A DNA stretch of 29,620 nt from positions 1 to 29,620 of the forward strand of contig CAYMVL010000014.1 in NCBI GenBank assembly GCA_964394145.1, written 5' to 3'. The stretch is from JAFGBN01 sp964394145 (GTDB taxonomy: Bacteria > Chloroflexota > Dehalococcoidia > GIF9 > AB-539-J10). The translations under genes and the position numbers were made by a program. The notes below the pieces were generated by a model. It did not search any database. It was not told where the DNA came from and saw only the letters and a program-made list of their open reading frames with translations. Positions 23,373 to 29,620 of this stretch are shown here, in pieces (within the stretch, counting starts at the first letter, position 1; each line of letters starts with the position of its first letter).

Positions 23373-24941
23373 TCACGCTTCGCGAATCTCCAGTATCCTG
23401 TCAACCCGGAAGACTCTTTCCTCATTTCGCTTCAGGCAGAAGGCGCGCACGCCGATATAGTTTTTGCCCCGGTATTCCATCTCTCCAACTACTTCGGGCT
23501 TGATAACCCTTCTTGATTTCTCGTCGTTGGGTTTCAAATAAACTATTTCCAGAGTTGCCTCATTCTCGATGGCCCTCTTAATAACCTCGATCTTATCGTC
23601 GGCGGGACAGGATTGCTCCGCTTTTTTGTATTGATACCTGGTCAAGAAATCCACCACCTTATAGTCCATCCAGATATGTTTCTTAAGAATCGGCTTTTTT
23701 AGGCCGATCCCGCCAAGGGTCGTGCATCGGCTCAACGCCACGTACACCTGACCGTGAGCAAATGTGCCCCTTCCAATATCAATTATTACCTTATCAAACG
23801 TCTTTCCCTGGCTCTTGTGGATGGTGACGGCCCAGGCAAGCATCAACGGATATTGTCTGAAACTGCCAATGACCTCCGACTTCAACTGCCCGTCCACGAC
23901 GATAAACCTGAAGATCTCCCAGTTATAAGGTGTGATTTCTACTATATCGCCATCAGTCAGCTCGGCGATAATGATATGGTCGCCCCGCCTGTTCTGGATT
24001 ATCTCAATAACCTTCCCAATACTACCGTTAACCCAGCGCCCCTCAGCATCGTTGTTCAGCATCATAATCTGTGCCCCCACCTTGACCTGAAGGTTTATTG
24101 CCGTCGGCAGATATTCCTCACCGAACTCTCCATCAATCGTCCCTGTAAGGTTATAAAGGCGATTATTTAGTCCTGCCAGTCGCCTGGCGTTGATTTCATC
24201 GGCAAGTTTGTTGGTCGTAGTCAGATACACGTAGAAGTCGTGCGGTGGCGGTTCAAATTGGGGCAAGTACCTCTGGTTGAGAAGCTCCAGCGACTCCTCT
24301 GTAACCGACCTGTTCCGGATTGCGTTTAACAGCTCAATAAATTGTTCATCGTGCTGCCGGTAGACTCTCTCCAGTTCCACTAATTCCATATCGAAGGAGT
24401 TAAATGCTTTTGCGCTGTAGAAGTAAGGCGTCTCATAAAGCGACCTGAAAACTGCATTTTCGCTCCCGGTAATGACCGGCGGCAGCTGGTAGAGGTCACC
24501 GACAAAGATCATCTGGATGCCGCCGAAAGGTTTGCCAGGTCGCGGCCCGTTCAGCCGCAGGAAGCTATCCACACAGTCTAGTAAGTCAGCCCTGACCATG
24601 GAAATCTCGTCAATGACAATGGCATCCAGCTTCTTGTAGACGTTCTTGGCCTGGTCGCTAAAGTGAACCCTTTTGACCTGGTCAAGGGTTATGCCTGGCT
24701 TGAACCTGAAGAAGGAATGAATGGTCTGCCCTTTGACATTGAGGGCGGCAACACCAGTCGGAGCTAGAACCACCACCTTCTTCTTCGTGGTGTGCTGGAA
24801 ATAGTCCAGTAGTGTCGATTTACCTGTGCCCGCCCGACCTGTGATGAAAATATTCCTACGTGTGTGCTCGATGATATCGAGAGCATGTTTGAACTGGTCG
24901 TTCATCTCTATTGGCGGTCGTTTCTGCCTTGGCTCCGACAT
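23373..24941 (-). CDS. PIF1-like helicase with C-terminal WYL-like domain
   Basis: A 522-residue SF1B helicase. Walker A GRAGTGKST is at 35-43, APTGVAALN follows, Walker B DEISM is at 111-115, GDLYQLPP at 148-155, and near the end of the core come HKSQGKTFD and VYVALSRCTTLGG. The PIF1/RecD-like core ends near 440. Residues about 448-522 look like a WYL domain (ATLEIVYLKPN, RRVIKPEVV, YIGVRAFCLKRNEERVFRVDRI). WYL domains sense ligands or nucleic acids in defence and DNA-damage proteins. PIF1 enzymes unwind G-quadruplexes and RNA-DNA hybrids. The ribosome site is weak. No partner gene is adjacent. Confidence 0.9.
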   Translation of the reverse strand: MSEPRQKRPPIEMNDQFKHALDIIEHTRRNIFITGRAGTGKSTLLDYFQHTTKKKVVVLAPTGVAALNVKGQTIHSFFRFKPGITLDQVKRVHFSDQAKNVYKKLDAIVIDEISMVRADLLDCVDSFLRLNGPRPGKPFGGIQMIFVGDLYQLPPVITGSENAVFRSLYETPYFYSAKAFNSFDMELVELERVYRQHDEQFIELLNAIRNRSVTEESLELLNQRYLPQFEPPPHDFYVYLTTTNKLADEINARRLAGLNNRLYNLTGTIDGEFGEEYLPTAINLQVKVGAQIMMLNNDAEGRWVNGSIGKVIEIIQNRRGDHIIIAELTDGDIVEITPYNWEIFRFIVVDGQLKSEVIGSFRQYPLMLAWAVTIHKSQGKTFDKVIIDIGRGTFAHGQVYVALSRCTTLGGIGLKKPILKKHIWMDYKVVDFLTRYQYKKAEQSCPADDKIEVIKRAIENEATLEIVYLKPNDEKSRRVIKPEVVGEMEYRGKNYIGVRAFCLKRNEERVFRVDRILEIREA

Positions 24942-25032
24942 ATACCTGTTCTTGAGAGAATTACTATGTAGTTAAAGTTTACTATTGAATGCTCAAACTT
25001 TGCCACATCCATATGACGGGGAATGTAGATAC

Positions 25033-25051
25033 CCACGGGCAAAGCCCGTGG
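25033..25051. repeat. REP-like hairpin
   Basis: A perfect 8-bp stem, CCACGGGC-AAA-GCCCGTGG, in a 210-base gap without a convincing gene. No T run follows on either side, so it is more like a repetitive extragenic palindrome than a terminator. Confidence 0.55.
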
Positions 25052-25152
25052 AACTCTGCCCTTCGGGGTAATAGAAAGAATACCGGCTTCATTCAATAGG
25101 TCTTTAAAATTTCCTGTAAAACCTGTAATAATGTCCTGGCACGTACGAAAAT

Positions 25153-25183
25153 TTGACAAAGGGGGTTATGAATATGCTATAGT
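25153..25183 (+). promoter_or_regulatory. Promoter of the putative structured RNA
   Basis: TTGACA (25153-25158) and an extended -10 TGCTATAGT (core 25178-25183) are 19 bases apart. A start is predicted near 25190, exactly where the first base-paired stretch begins. Confidence 0.6.
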
Positions 25184-25190
25184 TAATATT

Positions 25191-25580
25191 GTCCCGAGTA
25201 GCCAAGCTGGGATCTGGCAGAAGACTTGGGTCTGGTGAAAGCTGAAAGGTGCAGGTTATAGCCAGCACAAGGTAAGCGGAAAGCCGGGCCGGACGAGAGC
25301 TGGTAGGGAAGTGAGGTTACTCGGGGCATTTCATTATCGTCGTCTGAAATAAGCAAAAAACAGGCTGGATACTTATCCCAGCATAAGCCTTCCAAGATAA
25401 GAAGCTTTACAAGTGCCCATCATTTTCAAAGGCGTAATCGTCCCACTTTCGCTGACTATATACACTCAACCTGTGGCACAAAGGGATTCAGAATCGGCAC
25501 GAGTTAGGCTTACTCCTACACAGCCTAACAAGACTCAGGAGGGCTGGGTTTTCTCGGTGTCGGGAGACCCAGTCCTTTTG
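25191..25580 (+). ncRNA. Candidate structured non-coding RNA of unknown class
   Basis: About 390 bases carry no convincing ORF but are bounded by a good promoter and a terminator. An 11-bp helix joins CCCGAGTAGCC (25193-25203) to GGTTACTCGGG (25315-25325), closing a domain of about 130 bases that contains smaller hairpins (AGAC-TTGG-GTCT at 25221-25232; CTGGC with GCCAG). Downstream are AGG-CTGG/CCAG (25361-25389 region) and the perfect stem GTTAGGCT/AGCCTAAC (25503-25510 with 25522-25529). Known conserved signatures of RNase P RNA, tmRNA, SRP RNA, T-box and cobalamin riboswitches were looked for by eye and not found. It may be a free RNA or a leader ahead of the protease gene. Confidence 0.45.
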
Positions 25581-25582
25581 TT
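25532..25582 (+). terminator. Rho-independent terminator
   Basis: CTGGG and TCTC (5' arm) pair with GAGA and CCCAG (3' arm), with a small bulge, around a short loop. The stem is followed by CCTTTTGTTTTG. It would end the RNA that starts near 25190. Confidence 0.55.
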
Positions 25583-25652
25583 TTGCTTGTCGGTTGTTTG
25601 CTAACGTCAGGGTTGTTAGCTGTGACGACTATGCTGTAAACTTGACCAAGAG

Positions 25653-26252
25653 ATGAAGGCAAAAGAGTTGAGGGACCTGGTCATATCCGCATTCGTTCTG
25701 GCGCTGGCATTTGGTATTGCCCTTTCCGGTGGCTTTCGTGCCTTTCAGCAAACGGGTGTTCTCGTTCTTGTAGTCGGCATGGCTCTGGGTGCTGTTTCTT
25801 TGGGGTTTGTCTTTCACGAGTTGGCTCATCGCCTTGTCGCCAGAAGGTTCAACTGCTTCGCAGAGTATGTGATGTGGCCCATGGGCTTAATGGTCGCATT
25901 GGGTTTCTCACTTTTCGGCTTTGTCTTCGCCGCCCCTGGCGCAGTCATGATATACCCCAGAGCAACTACAGGGGGAGCAATCAGCCTGAGCAGAGAGAAG
26001 GGCGGGCTCATCTCACTGGCTGGGCCGGTCACCAACATTGGTCTGGCAGTGGTGTTCCTGGTGCTGGATGCTATTCAACCTGTTTTGCTCTTTACCCTGG
26101 GAGCATACATTAATACTTGGCTGGCCCTGTTCAATCTGATACCGTTCGGTCCCCTGGATGGCGCAAAGATTTTCAGGTGGAACAAAGGGCTCTGGTTAAT
26201 CGCGATAGCCGGAGCAGGTGGCTTGTTTGTCACGCAGCGTTTTTTCTTCTAG
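25653..26252 (+). CDS. M50 site-2-protease-like membrane metalloprotease
   Basis: A 199-residue membrane protein with about six hydrophobic segments. The zinc motif HELAH is at 55-59, inside the second segment, and the third ligand motif appears as NLIPFGPLDGAKI (161-173, Asp169). This is the short form of the family, without PDZ or CBS domains. Such proteases cut membrane-spanning substrates, often anti-sigma factors; no such partner is adjacent. The ribosome site is poor and there is no earlier in-frame start, so expression may depend on the upstream region. Confidence 0.85.
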   Translation: MKAKELRDLVISAFVLALAFGIALSGGFRAFQQTGVLVLVVGMALGAVSLGFVFHELAHRLVARRFNCFAEYVMWPMGLMVALGFSLFGFVFAAPGAVMIYPRATTGGAISLSREKGGLISLAGPVTNIGLAVVFLVLDAIQPVLLFTLGAYINTWLALFNLIPFGPLDGAKIFRWNKGLWLIAIAGAGGLFVTQRFFF

Positions 26253-26446
26253 TCCGGCTTTATTGCACGATCCAAGCAAATGTATAATTAGGGTAACGAT
26301 GGTCTCAAGTTTCTCATGCTTCTCGACGCTGATTTTCCTTTGCTCGTCGTTGACAGTTTCTCTATATGTACCCTGTTCCCGGTTTATAATTCAATCAATA
26401 CTCACAAGATTGTCTGAACCGGCTAGCGCGATCAGAGAACTACGGG

Positions 26447-27643
26447 TCATGACTGTAGCGCACTGGGATAGATACTATCAAGCGAAGTTGCTATCTTCGT
26501 ATGTTGCTCAAAATTAAACTTTTTGTCTCTAAAGAGCGTCAAACAAGCGTCTACCACCTTGGAGTCGTACAGGCTACCTTTGTTTTGTGATATTTCCTCT
26601 AACGCCTTATTTATACCTAGAGCTGCCCGGTAAGGTCGATGAGAGGTCATGGCCTCGACAACATCAGCTACAGCCAATATCCTCGCCTCTATGATGATGT
26701 CTTCGCTTGATAGGCCTGAGGGATATCCAGAACCATCCATCCTTTCATGATGTTGAAGCACAATCTGGGCAACCGGCCATGGAAAGTCAATACCCTTGAG
26801 TATTTCGTAGCCGAGTAGCGGATGCGCTTTAATCATCATGGATTCGGGCTCAGATAATCCATTGGGATTGGTGAGGATTTCAGCAGGTACACGGACCTTG
26901 CCAATATCATGAATGAGTCCAGCCAGACGGAGCCCGCTAATATGCTCCTCAGAGAGACCCAGCTGCCTGGCTATGGCGCAGGCAAGCTGAGTTACCCGTT
27001 GCTGATGCCCCGCGGTGTAGGGATCCCTCATCTCGACTATCATGGCCATGGCTTGGATGGCGTGCTCCATGGCTTTTATTAGCCTCTCAGCACCACGCTT
27101 GGATTTATCCTGTGCACGTTTTCGCTCGCTGATATCACGAGCTATCGCCAGGATCTCGACAGGTCGTGCCTCAGCATCACGCAGGAAGGTATAGTTAACT
27201 TCGACTGGGACTATCGAACCATCCTTGCAAATCAATTCTAACTCTAACGGCCGCGACCTAGCGAGGGTCTTCTGCCCACTATTTTCTATGTCGAGTTCCT
27301 CTTTCAGAACCTCCATTGCAAACTTGAATGAAACAGGAGTGAAAACTTCTTTCATGGGCTTGGCCATAGCTTCCTGAACACTATAGCCGAGCATGCGCGT
27401 TATAGAGGAACTGATATATGTGGGACGCATGTTCATATCCACGGTCCAAATGACATCTCCAGCCCGCTCAACTAGTAGACGGTAGCGTTCCCCCCTGTCA
27501 AACACTGCCCCTTCCACTCGCCTGCGCTTCCGTTTTGACATCGGCAATTTAGTCACCGACTCATCTAGACTTACTTGCTGACAAACTGCGTTTCTGTCTT
27601 GTCCTACATTCTTATCTTGCGCTTCTCTATATGATTTGGCCAT
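26447..27643 (-). CDS. PAS/HD-GYP domain protein (probable c-di-GMP phosphodiesterase)
   Basis: Up to 405 residues. After a basic, disordered N-terminus comes one PAS domain (about 58-182, YRLLVERAGDVIWTVD to IARDISERKRAQ). An HD-GYP domain follows at about 205-390, with HDIGK at 252-256 and HHERMDGSGYPSGL at 305-318; both are complete. HD-GYP enzymes break down cyclic di-GMP to GMP. No membrane segment is seen, so it senses an internal signal. A start at 27664 gives the longest form, but the ATG at 27643 has AAAGGA close before it and is preferred. It is monocistronic and convergent with the protease gene. Confidence 0.88.
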   Translation of the reverse strand: MAKSYREAQDKNVGQDRNAVCQQVSLDESVTKLPMSKRKRRRVEGAVFDRGERYRLLVERAGDVIWTVDMNMRPTYISSSITRMLGYSVQEAMAKPMKEVFTPVSFKFAMEVLKEELDIENSGQKTLARSRPLELELICKDGSIVPVEVNYTFLRDAEARPVEILAIARDISERKRAQDKSKRGAERLIKAMEHAIQAMAMIVEMRDPYTAGHQQRVTQLACAIARQLGLSEEHISGLRLAGLIHDIGKVRVPAEILTNPNGLSEPESMMIKAHPLLGYEILKGIDFPWPVAQIVLQHHERMDGSGYPSGLSSEDIIIEARILAVADVVEAMTSHRPYRAALGINKALEEISQNKGSLYDSKVVDACLTLFRDKKFNFEQHTKIATSLDSIYPSALQS

Positions 27644-27929
27644 CACATCCTTTCGCTTAGCCATAGTTCGTATTCACATCGTAGTTCACCAGCGGGAACC
27701 TTGCCGCTAGCAGACTCGGAACCGTTGCTCTTATCTAACTGACCTCAGCACATCATTCTAAGCAAACACTCCACTGACTCCATTCCATCCTGAATGTGTC
27801 ACATAAGGAAAGAGTTGATTCTCGGCATAGGAGAGAAGGTGTTTTTGCCCGTACCAGCTATTCGAGGAGCCCGACAGTTACATGGTAGGTTTTCACATTT
27901 GGCTACGTTCATATGTCTTAGCTCTGCAT

Positions 27930-28073
27930 CTACGCTTTCCCTATACGAAACACCTGTTTCCCACAACCGGGACAAACACCTTGAACAGCTGGTCTGTTGT
28001 TCCTCAACGTGACCTGTTTAGCAGTCTTTATCTCAACCTTCTTTCTACACTTTAAACAGTAAGCTGTCGCCAT
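27930..28073 (-). CDS. DUF5679 small zinc-ribbon protein
   Basis: A 47-residue protein reading MATAYCLKCRKKVEIKTA, then KQVTLRNNRPAVQGVCPGCG and KQVFRIGKA. Two CxxC pairs (Cys6/9 and Cys34/37) form a single zinc ribbon. The whole length matches the DUF5679 pattern as I know it, common in Chloroflexota. GGAG lies eight bases before the ATG. The function is unknown; its size and basic charge suggest binding to RNA or ribosomes. Confidence 0.85.
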   Translation of the reverse strand: MATAYCLKCRKKVEIKTAKQVTLRNNRPAVQGVCPGCGKQVFRIGKA

Positions 28074-28471
28074 AAAATAACTCCTTCTTATTCCAGCCTC
28101 CCATTATTGGTAGCACATGAACGAGAGCGCGTCAATAGTACTATAGTACTTAGTAACCCGATCCGTGGATTGTAGAGGTAGTTTCAATCTGAGTCAGATT
28201 GGAGGTTAGGGAGCCGGGAATCGCAGGTTATTATGTGGAGGCTTTGCCTCAACGAATAGGAGTATGGCCTATAGACCGTTGAGATAAGAGTAGCGGCTAA
28301 TATGGTGGTGATCAATTGGTTATTGGAAAACATCTCAGTTTTGGCCAAGTTCTATTGCCTCTGCTAGCGCTCCGGCACCTCGTTCGCTTCGCCCCAACCG
28401 GGGCTCCGCTCACGAGGTTTGATCGTCGGAATGGTAGTGGGGCTTGCATTATGCTTTCATAGGAGTCAGAA
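28074..28471. other. Gap with promoter, palindromes and no clear gene
   Basis: About 400 bases without a supported gene. On the minus strand TTGACG (28130-28135) and TACCAA (28107-28112), 17 bases apart, may drive DUF5679. The perfect 14-bp palindrome AGTACTATAGTACT (28137-28150) lies just upstream of that -35. GAGGC-TTT-GCCTC makes a small hairpin near 28235. An imperfect long hairpin runs from 28377 to 28418 (ACCTCGT with ACGAGGT, GCCCC with GGGGC), REP-like. Confidence 0.5.
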
Positions 28472-28687
28472 ATGTTGGATAGCAACACGAGCTTTTGTTG
28501 CCCGAGCTGCACATTTTGGACAAATGTTAGTCAAAGTATTCTCAAAATGCATCCACGCCTAACATCTGTTATTACAATGCGATACAATAAATTGGAGTGT
28601 GGCCTTTCAGACGTAAGAAAACAAAAGGGGAATCACAACACTGTGGTCCTCGATGCCCACATTGTGGGAGTACCAACAGCCGGTTGA
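28472..28687 (+). CDS. Possible small cysteine-containing ORF overlapping the zinc-ribbon gene
   Basis: A 71-codon frame beginning MLDSNTSFCCPSCTFWTN. It has a better ribosome site (AGGAG, six bases before the ATG) than the gene it overlaps. A CPSC pair suggests half a zinc finger. Beyond 28597 it runs in a different frame from the well-supported zinc-ribbon protein. It may be a short upstream ORF, the true first part of that gene with a frameshift, or chance. Confidence 0.25.
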   Translation: MLDSNTSFCCPSCTFWTNVSQSILKMHPRLTSVITMRYNKLECGLSDVRKQKGNHNTVVLDAHIVGVPTAG

Positions 28688-28923
28688 TAGTTTACCACGG
28701 TACCGACCACCCAGATTACGTTAGAACCTGGAGAGGGCAGCGAGCCTTGACCTACAGATGTCTCGATTGTGGCCTAGACTTCTACGCGGAGGAACCTCAG
28801 GAAGGAATAACTGACGAGGTAATGGCGGATGATCAAGTAATCGACGATGAGGAAGCGCTGCGTGAGGCTGAAGAAGAACTAGAGAGGCAAATCGAGGAGG
28901 ATGAACGTCGGAGATATCAATAG
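28597..28923 (+). CDS. Zinc-ribbon protein with acidic tail, unknown function
   Basis: A 108-residue protein. A zinc ribbon is formed by CPHC (20-23) and CLDC (54-57). The last 45 residues are a highly acidic helix (EEALREAEEELERQIEEDE). GTG is the first possible start after an in-frame TAA at 28588, and the nearest GGAG overlaps it, so initiation is unusual. It may depend on translation of the overlapping upstream frame. No family is recognised. Confidence 0.65.
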   Translation: MWPFRRKKTKGESQHCGPRCPHCGSTNSRLIVYHGTDHPDYVRTWRGQRALTYRCLDCGLDFYAEEPQEGITDEVMADDQVIDDEEALREAEEELERQIEEDERRRYQ

Positions 28924-28981
28924 TAGCGGCGACTGTTTGATTATTAACAATACGCCCAATTGTAAAGCTTTGAAGCGTGAC

Positions 28982-29377
28982 CTAGCGAATCTCCCAATAG
29001 TGCACCTCACTTTGCTGAATCTTGCGCTGTATGAGACGACGCACCCAATTAGCAACGACCTTCCTCGTTTTGGGAATAAGCATTGCAAACCCGGCCAGGT
29101 CTGTCACCAGACCAGGTGTAAGCAACAGCAAGCCGCCGATGAGAATTAACGCTCCATGCAAAAGCTCCTCACCTGGTATAACCCCACGCTCAATACTGCT
29201 ACGGATTCTGGAAAACGTGGCAAGCCCCTGCTTCTTAGCCAGAAAGGCTCCGGTAAGGCCCGTTGCGACTACGATAAGCATGGTATAAAGAATGCCTAAC
29301 AGTGTTCCTAGGTAAACAAGTATGGCGAGTTCAACAAGCGGCGTAACAACAAATAAGAGAACAAGTTTATATAGCAT
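28982..29377 (-). CDS. fxsA: FxsA family membrane protein
   Basis: A 131-residue membrane protein with three to four hydrophobic segments. TPLVELAILVYLG is the typical start, TGLTGAFLAKKQG follows, and the GGLLLLTPGLVTDLAGFAMLIP segment is the hallmark of FxsA. FxsA of E. coli relieves exclusion of phage T7 by the F plasmid PifA protein when over-produced; its normal role is unclear. CCAGGG lies five bases before the ATG. The short basic C-terminus is normal. Confidence 0.92.
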   Translation of the reverse strand: MLYKLVLLFVVTPLVELAILVYLGTLLGILYTMLIVVATGLTGAFLAKKQGLATFSRIRSSIERGVIPGEELLHGALILIGGLLLLTPGLVTDLAGFAMLIPKTRKVVANWVRRLIQRKIQQSEVHYWEIR

Positions 29378-29539
29378 CTGGCCCTGGTCTGTTTGCGCCC
29401 TCTGTACGCTTTAGCCTTTCACCCCTTTCTTCAGTTTGCATAACCTGTCTGAAGTTTTGCAAATCACGTCTTGCCGCATCCTGCACAGCATACTTTACTA
29501 TCCCTGAAGAGCACAAGCAAGCGCTTTCACTCATTTAAA

Positions 29540-29620
29540 ATGTTACTGAAGGTGGTATGGTTCACTCAAATAAGAATGTTACTGAGGAGGACCATGCCGA
29601 GCGACGAAAAGATGAGTATA
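29540..29620 (+). mobile_element. Left end of a second insertion sequence
   Basis: ATGTTACTGA occurs at 29540-29549 and 29576-29585, 36 bases apart, just before a short ORF with a strong ribosome site. This is the same design as the IS end at the left edge of the window (repeated short motif at the terminus) but with a different motif, so the two belong to different elements. Confidence 0.45.
29594..29620 (+). CDS. Start of a transposase gene (truncated by window end)
   Basis: After GAGGAGG the ATG at 29594 opens MPSDEKMSI up to the last base. Integrase-core transposases of the ISNCY/IS481 kind often begin with a similar MSxDE(R/K) segment. Nine codons are too few for certainty; the flanking repeated terminus supports the call. 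Confidence 0.4.

Noticed and set aside
24908..25159. 83-codon minus-strand ORF upstream of the helicase
   Set aside because: It runs through the palindrome at 25033-25051, has no ribosome site and overlaps the helicase start; probably chance.
25492..25504. GAATCGGCACGAG resembling a cDNA cloning adaptor
   Set aside because: It lacks one T of the adaptor, has no vector sequence around it and sits inside a coherent promoter-terminator unit; taken as coincidence.
25191..25580. RNase P RNA, tmRNA, SRP RNA, T-box or cobalamin riboswitch
   Set aside because: GGAAAGCCGGGCC loosely recalls RNase P, but the other conserved regions are missing. The hallmark sequences of the other classes are also absent by eye.
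1..29620. CRISPR array or phage gene block
   Set aside because: No regularly spaced repeats and no cas, capsid, portal or terminase genes were seen.

Overview
Origin. The window looks like chromosomal DNA of an anaerobic bacterium, most plausibly a Dehalococcoidia-like Chloroflexota. The reasons are a Wood-Ljungdahl methyl branch with an RnfC2-type methylene-THF reductase, MttB and URO-D type methyltransferases with corrinoid proteins, a small DUF5679 zinc-ribbon protein, DUF151 nucleases and Shine-Dalgarno-led genes of moderate GC. This is judged from protein families only; no marker gene is present.

Layout. Positions 1-93 hold the end of an insertion sequence, and the last ~85 bases hold the start of another. 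Nearly everything from 202 to 20805 is on the minus strand. Read in the direction of transcription, the order is panB, a reductive activator of corrinoid proteins (RACE), a methyl-THF:corrinoid methyltransferase, a MetV-RnfC2 fusion, metV, metF, folD and fhs. After a promoter come the TRAP transporter genes dctP-dctQ-dctM, then corrinoid protein 2, a URO-D type methyltransferase, a LarA-like protein, corrinoid protein 1 and an MttB-family methyltransferase. The gene content suggests one functional unit. A small carboxylate-type substrate is imported, a methyl group is moved to a corrinoid protein and on to tetrahydrofolate, and methyl-THF is oxidised through MetF/MetV/RnfC2, FolD and Fhs to formate, with ATP gained at Fhs. 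The same enzymes could run reductively. CODH/ACS and formate dehydrogenase are not in the window.

From 19.4 to 23.2 kb the DNA is more accessory. It has an intact hicB next to a hicA broken at its active site, a coiled-coil protein, a 44-base 3' fragment of tRNA-Pro, two DUF151 proteins in opposite orientation, and two tiny lysine-rich proteins starting MGKK, one of them frameshifted. From 23.4 kb there is a PIF1-like helicase with a C-terminal WYL-like domain, a probable structured RNA with its own promoter and terminator (about 25191-25580), an M50 membrane protease, a PAS/HD-GYP protein, DUF5679, a zinc-ribbon protein and FxsA.

The most interesting items are the methyl-catabolism cluster with its doubled MetV module, the unidentified structured RNA, the tRNA-Pro fragment, the MGKK microproteins and the broken toxin beside an intact antitoxin.
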